Shown here one piece after another: positions 1 to 6,508 of a stretch of DNA of 9,132 nucleotides. Origin of the DNA: Caldifarciminota bacterium (GTDB lineage: Bacteria > WOR-3 > Hydrothermia > UBA1063 > CAJXJZ01); contig JALTEL010000212.1 in NCBI GenBank assembly GCA_027073945.1, positions 1-9,132 of the forward strand, read 5' to 3'. The translations under genes were made by a program, and so were the position numbers. The notes under the pieces are model-generated. The model was not told the DNA's origin. It worked only from the letters and a program-made list of their open reading frames with translations, and made no database searches. Position 1 is the first letter of the stretch. Every line of letters begins with the position of its first letter.

Positions 1-227
1 GGAACATCCGCTATCTCCTGATATCTCGGCCTTTTCTCCTTCTCCTCGAAGTCCCGGATAACAGTATCATATCCCTTCACATCCCCTTTAACCGGAATTA
101 TGACGAAGTCTCCGTCTCTGGCTATTTTGAGCGCTCCATCTATCAAATCCTCATCGGACAGCCTTCTGCGGAGCGCTTCCGCCTCGTTCTTCTTCACCTT
201 TATGCCAGTGGATTTCAATGATATCAC
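1..227 (-). CDS. trm5: tRNA (guanine37-N1)-methyltransferase Trm5-like, N-terminal part (runs off the left edge)
   Basis: The minus strand reads open from a GTG at 227 to the window edge, giving about 75 residues. The product begins VISLKSTGIKVKK, continues with an Arg-rich helix (EALRRRLSDEDLIDG), then ARDGDFVIIPVK, and later DFEEKEKRPRYQEI. This resembles, from memory, the small N-terminal D1 domain of archaeal Trm5, the SAM-dependent enzyme that methylates G37 of tRNA. The catalytic domain lies outside the window, so a related Tyw2/Taw-type enzyme is not excluded. GTG is chosen because it fits the family N-terminus and because a TATA-like element lies about 35 nt upstream, which would give a very short leader. 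No Shine-Dalgarno is evident. The first 20 or so codons and the promoter are part of a direct repeat whose other copy lies at the far end of the island, so this N-terminus may be island-derived. Confidence 0.7.
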   Translation of the reverse strand, partial: MISLKSTGIKVKKNEAEALRRRLSDEDLIDGALKIARDGDFVIIPVKGDVKGYDTVIRDFEEKEKRPRYQEIADV

Positions 228-263
228 CGAATATGTGAAATCAGCAAGAGGAGAAGGGTATTA
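169..263. repeat. Left copy of a ~95-bp imperfect direct repeat flanking the dnd island
   Basis: This stretch matches 8915-9009 at a constant offset of 8746 bases with no gaps and 7 mismatches that I count by eye (88/95). Both copies are in the same orientation. The repeat contains the trm5-like promoter, the GTG start and about the first 20 codons on the minus strand. Three of the mismatches cluster just upstream of the GTG (positions 235-238); the four others are scattered, and inside the coding part they change Asn-Glu to Ser-Asp and leave one Thr codon synonymous. The layout resembles the direct repeats left when a mobile island integrates at the end of a gene, or a homeologous recombination scar. 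Confidence 0.85.
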
Positions 264-265
264 AA
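259..265 (-). promoter_or_regulatory. TATA-like element for the trm5-like gene
   Basis: On the minus strand the sequence reads TTTAATA, about 35 nt before the GTG start. With the usual archaeal spacing of about 25 nt from TATA to start site, the transcript would begin roughly 10 nt before the start codon, nearly leaderless. The equivalent position in the right-hand repeat copy reads TATAATA, so the element is kept in both copies. This is inference from spacing and composition only. Confidence 0.4.
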
Positions 266-503
266 GGTTGCCTTGGAAAATGTTGCGATGCGAAAGAGTT
301 TTAATATCATGCGACATGCACGTGCAATGACAGGAAGAATGACGGGATTTCGCAATAAGTCAGAGACGGAGGAATATACGAGTTTTGGATATTCCATATT
401 ATATTGCATTCCGAACCACGCTATTTCCTTGAAGAAAAAATCTACAAAAAGTGTAAATGGAAAGAAACTAGTTAGCGACAAATGTATGTATGGGGAGAGA
501 TAG
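264..503. other. Leader between the left repeat and the first island gene
   Basis: I see no convincing gene in these 240 bases. An open frame from 273 to 503 ends directly before the helicase ATG, but it has no clear ribosome binding site and no recognisable protein pattern. The region must hold the promoter for the plus-strand operon. It contains a perfect 10-bp palindrome TGCACGTGCA (317-326), a possible regulator site, and a 10-mer AGTCAGAGAC (358-367) that recurs exactly at 9011-9020, just outside the right-hand repeat. Confidence 0.5.
397..405 (+). promoter_or_regulatory. Weak candidate TATA box for the effector-like operon
   Basis: TATTATATT is the most TATA-like stretch in the leader, but it lies about 100 nt before the helicase start and has no strong BRE. 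A long leader would be needed. Other AT-rich stretches closer to 440-470 are possible. This is a weak call. Confidence 0.2.
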
Positions 504-2270
504 ATGGATAGCGAGGAGGCATCCCATCTAGATGAATCCCCAGATAATGAGGTTGGATTAATTATGGAAAATAAGATCATCTTTGGACCAAATCTGTTAA
601 AACGTTTCATTGACCTTATCCCAGAAGAAGAGAGATATTATGGTCATGAAATGGTACTCCATATAGTTTCTTGCTATTTTTCACCAGATACAATAAATAT
701 TCTGCCTGAGAAATTGATTGATAAAACGGTTGTATATTTCGACGTCAAAGGTTTACAATCTCCCATTCCCCCTGAGTCTACATATTCATACTTCGGGATT
801 GAAGAACATGACCAATTGTTTCATCCAAAAATATATTATTTTGATGGAAAAAATCCTATTCTTTTACTTTGTTCATCCAATTTCACTCTTGCAAGCTTAA
901 AGAACTTAGAAGCCGGATACATCTTCCGTGGAAAAGAAGCAAAAAGATTATGGGATGGCTTTTCTTCTGAGCTTAAGAAATTGAGTAAGATAAGCGGTCG
1001 TGATAAGTTGAACTCAATGGCTCAAGAAAAATTAAATGTCGAGTCCACTAATCTATGGATACATCAAGACCAAGCTGTAGCTATATTTCTTGAGAAAAAA
1101 TATGGTATCCTAGAAATGGCTACAGGAACAGGCAAAACAAGGACTGCTATAAAAATATTAAACGCACTGGTCTCAGAAGAAAAAATTGATGGCGCAATCA
1201 TTACCAGTTTTGGAACAGACCTTCTAGACCAATGGCATAAAGAGATTTTACTCGGTATGACGTCGTCTAATATTGCAGTATATAGACAATATGAGAAATA
1301 TAAAGAGCTGTCTACTTTTATAGTCCATCCAGAGCAATCCGTTTTACTCATCTCAAAAGATTTCCTACCTGAACTTGTAGATAGAAAAGATACACAAATG
1401 ATCTCTAAAAAACTGTTAATATGTGATGAAGTACATCATATGGGGGCAAATCAAACTCGTCTCGAGCTAGATGGAAAACTGACGTTTTTCCCCTATCGGT
1501 TGGGTCTAAGTGCTACACCAGAACGAGAATATGACGAGTCGGGCAACAAATTTGTTGAAAAACAAATTGGTCCAGTGATCTTTAGATTTGGCTTAAAAGA
1601 TGCTATAGAGCGAGGCATATTATGTGAATTTGATTATGTGGCTTTAAAATATGAACTAAATGATGAAGATAAAAACCGAATGAAAGAGGCATATGCTAGA
1701 TATCATAGTGCCGTGAAAACAAACCCCAACATTGGAAAAGAGAAACTCTTCATTGAGTTAGCAAGAGTAAAAAAACTCTCCCTCGCAAAAATTCCGATAT
1801 TTGAAAAATATTTAAGCGAACATCCCGAGGTCCTTGAGCGGACCATAATTTTTGTTGAAACAATGGAATACGGCCATGCCATACAAGATGTCGTCATTAA
1901 TTATCAGAAAAATTATCATACATATTATGGCGAAGATGATAGAGAGAATCTAACCCTTTTTGCAAATAACAAACTTCAATGTTTGATTACCTGCAAGAGA
2001 ATATCTGAAGGAATAGACATCCACTCAGTTAATAATGTAATCCTCTTCTCAACTAGTCGTGCAAAACTGGAAACGATACAAAGAATAGGTAGATGCCTTA
2101 GAAAAGATCCTAAAAACCCCTCTAAAAGAGCAAAGGTTATAGATTTCGTCATAGCATCAGAACTCGAAGAGCCATATGAGGAGTCAAACGAAGATTATGA
2201 ACCTTCAGACCTATATCGATACACATGGTTGTCGGAATTATCGCACGTAAGGAGGAAAGAAAATGGTTGA
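504..2270 (+). CDS. HKD (phospholipase D-like) nuclease fused to an SF2 DEAD/DEAH-type helicase, Dnd-associated restriction candidate
   Basis: The 588-residue protein has two parts. The N-terminal part holds a complete HKD nuclease signature: HPKIYYFDG at 107-115 (His107, Lys109, Asp114) followed by SSN at 124-126 and NLE shortly after; the usual Gly-Ser is Ser-Ser. The rest is an SF2 helicase: an HQ-type Q motif (WIHQDQ), Walker A ATGTGKT at 206-212, DEVHH at 308-312, SATP at 336-339 and arginine-finger motif QRIGRCLR at 526-533. This domain order resembles restriction helicases found beside dnd genes, in which modified host DNA is spared; the target here is inferred. Start at 504 is supported by GGGGAGA at 492-498, 5 nt upstream; an internal Met at 564 is the alternative. 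It is the first gene of a tight four-gene operon and overlaps the next by 8 nt. HKD enzymes often need two motifs, so a dimer would be expected. Confidence 0.85.
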   Translation: MDSEEASHLDESPDNEVGLIMENKIIFGPNLLKRFIDLIPEEERYYGHEMVLHIVSCYFSPDTINILPEKLIDKTVVYFDVKGLQSPIPPESTYSYFGIEEHDQLFHPKIYYFDGKNPILLLCSSNFTLASLKNLEAGYIFRGKEAKRLWDGFSSELKKLSKISGRDKLNSMAQEKLNVESTNLWIHQDQAVAIFLEKKYGILEMATGTGKTRTAIKILNALVSEEKIDGAIITSFGTDLLDQWHKEILLGMTSSNIAVYRQYEKYKELSTFIVHPEQSVLLISKDFLPELVDRKDTQMISKKLLICDEVHHMGANQTRLELDGKLTFFPYRLGLSATPEREYDESGNKFVEKQIGPVIFRFGLKDAIERGILCEFDYVALKYELNDEDKNRMKEAYARYHSAVKTNPNIGKEKLFIELARVKKLSLAKIPIFEKYLSEHPEVLERTIIFVETMEYGHAIQDVVINYQKNYHTYYGEDDRENLTLFANNKLQCLITCKRISEGIDIHSVNNVILFSTSRAKLETIQRIGRCLRKDPKNPSKRAKVIDFVIASELEEPYEESNEDYEPSDLYRYTWLSELSHVRRKENG

Positions 2271-2454
2271 GTTACACCCCATCGTGAAAAAAGAACTCTC
2301 TAAGGTGATAGCACAATATAATCAAAAGCACATGGAAGTCCAATTGAGAAAGCTGTTTGAAAATGTATTAAGAGAGAATTATGATGTCACAGATATTACA
2401 CTATTGATTGATAATGTTCGACTTCCCGAAACAGAAGGGGGTGATCAAGAATGA
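2263..2454 (+). CDS. Small 63-aa protein of unknown function in the effector-like operon
   Basis: I do not recognise a family. The product is short, charged and soluble, with no membrane segment and no cysteines. The first two thirds look mostly helical (HPIVKKELSKVIAQYNQK and EVQLRKLFENVLREN), followed by a likely beta strand ITLLIDNV and an acidic tail ending EGGDQE. It is well supported as a gene: a strong Shine-Dalgarno AAGGAGG at 2249-2255 lies 7 nt before the ATG, it begins inside the end of the helicase gene, and its TGA overlaps the ATG of the next gene. Translational coupling on both sides suggests a fixed-ratio partner, perhaps an adaptor between the helicase and the SMC-like ATPase; that is inference. 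Confidence 0.75.
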   Translation: MVELHPIVKKELSKVIAQYNQKHMEVQLRKLFENVLRENYDVTDITLLIDNVRLPETEGGDQE

Positions 2455-4403
2455 ATCTGAATCTCCTAGAGTTTCGATATAAAAACATCCGAGAGATAAA
2501 AGACCTTACAGTATCACTAACAAAAGAGAATAATAACTATCCCTATAAAAACACTCTCATCCAAATGCCTAATGGAACGGGCAAAACCACGACTATGAAA
2601 TTAATTAGATATGCACTTGATGGAAGTGCAGTTAATGCAGATAAAGAAGAAATTCTATCTTTCAAACCTCTCTTCCCCACATCTGAAACTTCTGGTGAGT
2701 TTGAAGTTAAACTTCTTCTTGATGGTGAAGTAATGTACTCCACAATGATATTCGATTTTGAATCCGGTGAGGTAAGATATTTCACAACAAGGACCAAATT
2801 AGGGGGGAAAACATCAGGACATAATCTCGGACCCGAAGCGAATTCCATTTTGACTCCTGATTTTGTACAATTATTTGTTTTTGATGGAGAAGTCGCAGAA
2901 GCTATAAAGGATATCAAAAAGAATGAAGCGGAGAGGGCTATTAAAACTCTTTTTTATTTGGATAAGATATCTTCTATTAACAACAGGATTGATGAAATTG
3001 TGAAAACAAGACAACAGACTGCGCAAAATACTGGAGTGAAAACAAGACAGGGGATTAAAGCTCTTCAGACTCAACTGGAGAATGCAAGAAAAATTCAAAG
3101 GGATTTACAACAACATCGTACAGAATTAAAAAAGAGCATATCCGAAAATCAAGGACATGTAAAACGACTTAATAGTAGATTGGAAGAACTTGGTAAAAAA
3201 GATGAAGCTCTTAGGAATAAGATAGAAATTACTAACAATACCCTCATAAAGTTAGAAGATGAGTTAAAGGCCAATGCCGACAAGATTCTTAGCATATCTA
3301 GAGATCCCATAAATCTACACGATGTTATTGCAGAGAGATTGAGGCACATTGGGAGTATAATGACCGAAATGCGGTTGCCCAGAACTACCTCAAAGGAATT
3401 TTTTGACTTACTTATAGAACAAGATGAGTGCATTTGTGGAAGGAAACTTGAAGAGGAACACAAAGAAATAATACGAAATAAAGTTAAAGATTTCTTAACA
3501 GAAGATGAGATTGGTGTAATAAATGCCCTAAAACAAACTTTAAGAAGCATCCCTGAAGAAACAAACAAAGTTCACGTTTTTATTGAAAAAGCTCTTTCTC
3601 TTCAGAGAGATATACAAGAGCAACGAACTGCATATGACCGCCTGATCGCAAAAAGAAATCAAGATATTGACCAGAAACTTTTAGATGAGTTGGAAAATAA
3701 TTTAGATAGGTGCAAAGAAGCCAAAAAAGATGCAGAAGAGCAACTACGACTATTAACACTCGAGGATACCAGCGAACTTAAAATTTATGGTATGACTTGG
3801 GAAGACAATTTACATCTTTGTAAATTGCACATCGAAGATCTCGAGAGTAAAATACAAGAAGCTTCGGGCACTGTGGAATTTTCTGTGAAAGGCAAATTAT
3901 TGCAGGAGATAATCAACACCATTATTTCAAATTCTCTATATGGCTTGAAAGAAGAAATCAAAAATAAAACTAATGAAAAAATAATTAAAATTCTCAAGCA
4001 AGAAGATATACTAATTGAGGACATTTCTCATTCTCTTATAATAAAAAGCCGAAGAAATGTAAGTGAGGGGCAAAAACTCTCAATTGCCTATTCATTCTTG
4101 TCTTCATTATTTGAGCAGTCTTATCACAGCCTACCATTTATTGTTGATAGCCCAGCGGTTTCAATTGACCTTTCCGTCCGAAGAGAGGTCTCTGAACTCA
4201 TCCCTCCTCTTTTTAAGCAGTTTGTCGTTTTTGTAATTTCAAGTGAAAGGAAAAATTTCGGAGAGACCTTTTATGGTCAAGATAACACACAACTATTAAC
4301 AATATACAAAGATAAAGACCATCCTGGTCAAATGCATGTAAACGACACCCAAGAGTTTTTTGACACGTTTCAATCTGAAACCGAAGAAGGGGGTGAGCTA
4401 TAA
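2451..4403 (+). CDS. SMC/Rad50-like coiled-coil ATPase, DndD-related, of the effector-like module
   Basis: The 650-residue protein has a split ABC-type ATPase head around a long coiled coil. The N-terminal half carries Walker A PNGTGKT at 40-46 and an FDGE motif at 144-147 that is also present in DndD. Coiled-coil-like sequence runs from about 185 to 290 and about 365 to 480, interrupted near the tip by ECICGRKL, with Cys327 and Cys329 in a C-x-C that recalls, but does not match, the CxxC zinc hook of Rad50. The C-terminal half has the signature SEGQK at 538-542 and Walker B ending in DSPAVSID at 566-573. Where DndD has a His switch (LSHD), this protein reads ISSER at 596-600, so the usual His is missing. 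GGGGTGAT at 2438-2445 is an excellent ribosome site 5 nt before the ATG. Probably a DNA-sensing or loading motor for the helicase-nuclease. Confidence 0.8.
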   Translation: MNLNLLEFRYKNIREIKDLTVSLTKENNNYPYKNTLIQMPNGTGKTTTMKLIRYALDGSAVNADKEEILSFKPLFPTSETSGEFEVKLLLDGEVMYSTMIFDFESGEVRYFTTRTKLGGKTSGHNLGPEANSILTPDFVQLFVFDGEVAEAIKDIKKNEAERAIKTLFYLDKISSINNRIDEIVKTRQQTAQNTGVKTRQGIKALQTQLENARKIQRDLQQHRTELKKSISENQGHVKRLNSRLEELGKKDEALRNKIEITNNTLIKLEDELKANADKILSISRDPINLHDVIAERLRHIGSIMTEMRLPRTTSKEFFDLLIEQDECICGRKLEEEHKEIIRNKVKDFLTEDEIGVINALKQTLRSIPEETNKVHVFIEKALSLQRDIQEQRTAYDRLIAKRNQDIDQKLLDELENNLDRCKEAKKDAEEQLRLLTLEDTSELKIYGMTWEDNLHLCKLHIEDLESKIQEASGTVEFSVKGKLLQEIINTIISNSLYGLKEEIKNKTNEKIIKILKQEDILIEDISHSLIIKSRRNVSEGQKLSIAYSFLSSLFEQSYHSLPFIVDSPAVSIDLSVRREVSELIPPLFKQFVVFVISSERKNFGETFYGQDNTQLLTIYKDKDHPGQMHVNDTQEFFDTFQSETEEGGEL

Positions 4404-4855
4404 TGGGATTTGAACTATCAGACGGAGCACAAACTTATTATAAGCAGATAAATCAAAGAAGTAAAAGTGGGAAGTTCGGGATCCAGTTTGATTTCTATTA
4501 CTTATGCTGTATTCTTGGTATGCTTAAAGGAAAATTCCCTCAACTAGGGTCTGGAAATGAAATCACTCGGACATTCCCGACAGAATATTATAAACAACGA
4601 TATCATATTATCGGGTTGTTAATTGATGCAGAAATTAGAAGGACTGGATTAGACCCAGAAAATAGAGATAATTTAGAAAAGTTTATGTTAAAATTGGTTT
4701 CTATGGAAAGCTCCACACATTTGAGTGCCGAAGGTGAGAAATACTTGAATCGTTATGCTGAAGGAGGTTATCAACTGATAGTTGAAGAAATTGGTATAAT
4801 AGACGACTACACTTCATTCATGATAAAATATCACAGCTTGCTTAAATTTGACTGA
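4403..4855 (+). CDS. 150-aa Dnd-associated protein of unknown function
   Basis: The ATG shares one base with the stop of the ATPase gene (TAATG), and GGGGGTGA at 4389-4396 gives a strong ribosome site, so the gene is real and translationally coupled. The product is probably helical and soluble. It has an aromatic stretch FGIQFDFYYLCCILGM near residues 25-40, a second helix-rich block YYKQRYHIIGLLIDAEI, and a C-terminal part with HLSAEGEKYLNRYAEGGYQLI. Small proteins of about this size are known beside dnd genes (a 'dnd system-associated protein' family is one possibility), but I cannot confirm membership by eye. There are no catalytic motifs that I recognise. It ends the effector-like operon; 89 bp separate it from the next gene, with a new promoter between. 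A structural or recognition subunit is the likeliest role, with low confidence. Confidence 0.7.
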   Translation: MGFELSDGAQTYYKQINQRSKSGKFGIQFDFYYLCCILGMLKGKFPQLGSGNEITRTFPTEYYKQRYHIIGLLIDAEIRRTGLDPENRDNLEKFMLKLVSMESSTHLSAEGEKYLNRYAEGGYQLIVEEIGIIDDYTSFMIKYHSLLKFD

Positions 4856-4885
4856 TAACAAAAACCCTACTCTCTCATCCTATGT

Positions 4886-4900
4886 CAAAAGGTATAAATA
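4886..4900 (+). promoter_or_regulatory. Archaeal BRE/TATA promoter of the RHH-dndCDE operon
   Basis: CAAAAGG (4886-4892, BRE-like) is followed directly by TATAAATA (4893-4900), close to the archaeal consensus. Initiation about 25 nt downstream would fall near 4921-4925, leaving a leader of about 20 nt before the TTG start of the RHH gene. This separates the modification genes from the upstream operon, so the two halves can be controlled independently. Confidence 0.75.
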
Positions 4901-4905
4901 GAATT

Positions 4906-4942
4906 GGTATATTGTGTGCCTAAAATGTGTCTGAGGTGTGTC
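4906..4942 (+). promoter_or_regulatory. Candidate operator: short tandem repeats over the start site
   Basis: TGTGTG at 4913-4918, TGTGTC at 4926-4931 and TGTGTC at 4937-4942 lie in the same orientation, spaced 13 and 11 nt, close to one helical turn. GGTATA also occurs twice, at 4891-4896 and 4906-4911. Ribbon-helix-helix proteins commonly bind tandem half-sites of this size at their own promoter, and the next gene encodes one. The repeats are visible; binding is inferred, and short T/G-rich repeats can arise by chance. Confidence 0.35.
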
Positions 4943-4944
4943 GT

Positions 4945-5148
4945 TTGAGCAGTAAAAAGCGTGTTCAAGTTGCCTTTACGTCAGGTCAATGGAGTTTGAT
5001 TGAAAAGCTTAGAGGAGAAATGGGCGATACTGATGCTGATATCATTCGTAATATCGTCATTGCGTGGCTTAGTGAGAAATCGTTCATTTCCTCTACTGTG
5101 AAGAATAAGCCAGAATATAACTCAATAGACTCAGAAGGGGGTAAATAA
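4945..5148 (+). CDS. Ribbon-helix-helix (CopG/MetJ-type) DNA-binding protein, candidate regulator of the dnd operon
   Basis: The 67-residue product fits the ribbon-helix-helix fold: a basic N-terminal strand KKRVQVAF (residues 4-11), a first helix around SGQWSLIEKLRGEM, a turn GDTD and a second helix ADIIRNIVIAWLSEK (31-45), then a short polar tail. Such proteins act as dimers that insert the paired strands in the DNA major groove. TTG at 4945 is preferred because GAGGTG (4933-4938) lies 6 nt upstream and the residue numbering then fits the fold. In-frame GTG codons at 4927 and 4936 are alternatives; 4927 would be nearly leaderless from the promoter. It is first in the modification operon, so autoregulation is likely, but a DNA-guiding role for the Dnd complex is also possible. 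DndE itself is unrelated in sequence. Confidence 0.75.
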   Translation: MSSKKRVQVAFTSGQWSLIEKLRGEMGDTDADIIRNIVIAWLSEKSFISSTVKNKPEYNSIDSEGGK

Positions 5149-5152
5149 GATT
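5137..5152 (+). promoter_or_regulatory. Ribosome binding site with a possible ATT start for dndC
   Basis: GGGGGT at 5137-5142 is the same strong ribosome site that serves two other genes here, but the first ATG of dndC is 28 nt further on. An in-frame ATT at 5150-5152 lies 7 nt after it. A start there would add seven residues before the annotated Met. No in-frame ATG, GTG or TTG lies between. ATT starts are rare, so this is only a proposal. Confidence 0.35.
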
Positions 5153-5170
5153 ATCGATTATTCAAGGATA

Positions 5171-6508
5171 ATGGAAGAGATGAAAAACCTATATCTTAGT
5201 GATAGACGCCCATGGATTATTGGATTTAGCGGCGGAAAGGATTCTACATGTGTCGTCCAAATGGTCTATAATATGCTCTTACAACTGGAGCCGAAAGAGC
5301 GAAAAAAGACTGTGCACATCGTCTCATCGAACACCTTGGTAGAGTCTCCCCTAATTGACGAAAGGATAACTAGGACGCTGGAAAGTATTGCTCGATCTGC
5401 AAAGAGGGACAAATTGCCTATCGTTGTAAAAAGGGTAAAACCCGAACTCGACGAAACATTTTGGGTTAATCTTATAGGTCGGGGTTATCCTTCTCCAAAC
5501 AGATGGTTCCGCTGGTGCACAGATCGGCTGAAGATAAAACCTACAACCAAATACATTTTAGAGCAAGTAAAAGAAAACGGCGAGGTAATAATCCTCTTGG
5601 GCGCTAGGAAGTCAGAAAGTGGCTCTAGAGCTCAGACGATGGGAAAATACGAGATAAAGGACTTTAAACTAAGAAAACATGCCACCATCCCTGGTGCTTA
5701 TGTATATACACCAATTGAAGATCTCTCATATAGAGATGTGTGGACATATTTATTAGCAACAAAAAAAGCCCCGTGGGGCGATACACACAACGACTTAAGG
5801 TTCTTATACAAAAGAATTACACAGGAATGTCCACTTGTTGTAGATGAATCTACACCTCCTTGTGGAGGTAGTAGATTTGGGTGTTGGGTTTGCACAGTTG
5901 TTGAAGAGGATAAATCACTAACTGCACTGATTGAAGATGGAGAAACTTGGCTACAACCTCTGCTAGATTTTAGGAATAAGCTAAAAGAAATTCGAGACAA
6001 TCCAAAATATAGAGAGGATGTAAGAAAAGTAGATAAAAAGAAAAAAGCGAGGGCCGAGAAAAGAGGTAAAATTTTTGATGCACCAGAGCATCGCGGTCAT
6101 AAGATTCTCGGGCCGTTTAAATTCTCAACAAGACATGAACTGTTAAGGGACTTGATCAAACTACAAAAAGAAATGAAAGAGCGAGAAATCACTCTAATAA
6201 CTCCCGAGGAAATCAAAGCCATTGAAACTATCTGGATTTATGAAGGGGATAACATCTCATCAATTGCGGATGTTATCGGTGTTTCTGAATACAGCAACAT
6301 CCCCACAGAACCTTATACTAACGGTTTTTCAAAGGTAAAATCCGAATGCCTTCAAAAAGCATGTCAAAAAAACAGAGTACCACTAGAGTTGATAGAGCGA
6401 CTTCTTCTCGTAGAAAAAGACCTGTCCAACTTATCAAGAAGAAGTGGGATATACGATAGATTAGAAAAGATTCTTGACGAGTATCTACTCAATGGAGCTA
6501 AACCATGA
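5171..6508 (+). CDS. dndC: DndC, PP-loop ATPase (PAPS reductase-like) of DNA phosphorothioation
   Basis: DndC activates the DNA backbone with ATP and handles sulfur transfer in phosphorothioation. The 445-residue product begins with LSDRRPWIIGF and the PP-loop SGGKDST at 20-26, typical of the family. A conserved Cys116 sits in RWCTDRLK. Four further cysteines (220, 231, 238, 241) in the pattern ECP...CGGSRFGCWVC are the expected ligands of the DndC iron-sulfur cluster. The C-terminal part is helical and less conserved; the length is somewhat below that of bacterial relatives as I remember them. The annotated ATG at 5171 has only a poor ribosome site (AAGGA, 2 nt away), another in-frame ATG lies at 5180, and an upstream ATT may be the true start. 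The gene's TGA overlaps the ATG of dndD, so the two are coupled. Confidence 0.92.
   Translation: MEEMKNLYLSDRRPWIIGFSGGKDSTCVVQMVYNMLLQLEPKERKKTVHIVSSNTLVESPLIDERITRTLESIARSAKRDKLPIVVKRVKPELDETFWVNLIGRGYPSPNRWFRWCTDRLKIKPTTKYILEQVKENGEVIILLGARKSESGSRAQTMGKYEIKDFKLRKHATIPGAYVYTPIEDLSYRDVWTYLLATKKAPWGDTHNDLRFLYKRITQECPLVVDESTPPCGGSRFGCWVCTVVEEDKSLTALIEDGETWLQPLLDFRNKLKEIRDNPKYREDVRKVDKKKKARAEKRGKIFDAPEHRGHKILGPFKFSTRHELLRDLIKLQKEMKEREITLITPEEIKAIETIWIYEGDNISSIADVIGVSEYSNIPTEPYTNGFSKVKSECLQKACQKNRVPLELIERLLLVEKDLSNLSRRSGIYDRLEKILDEYLLNGAKP

Noticed and set aside
283..355. Stem between TGCGAAA (289-295) and TTTCGCA (348-354)
   Set aside because: Only 7 bp with a loop of about 50 nt; easily chance in this composition.
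273..503. Open frame of 76 codons ending right before the helicase start
   Set aside because: No clear ribosome binding site, no recognisable protein pattern, and it fills the region that should hold the promoter. It is also in the same frame as the helicase, so it is simply the run between two stops.
224..610. Minus-strand open frame of 128 codons across the leader and helicase start
   Set aside because: Overlaps a well-supported gene and the repeat, with a low-complexity Ser/Phe/Leu-rich product typical of antisense frames.
3149..3568. Minus-strand open frame of 139 codons opposite the SMC-like ATPase coil
   Set aside because: Same antisense composition effect; no ribosome site or family pattern.
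4856..4885. Terminator after the 150-aa gene
   Set aside because: No T-run and no stem of note; the stretch is C/T- and A-rich without clear structure.
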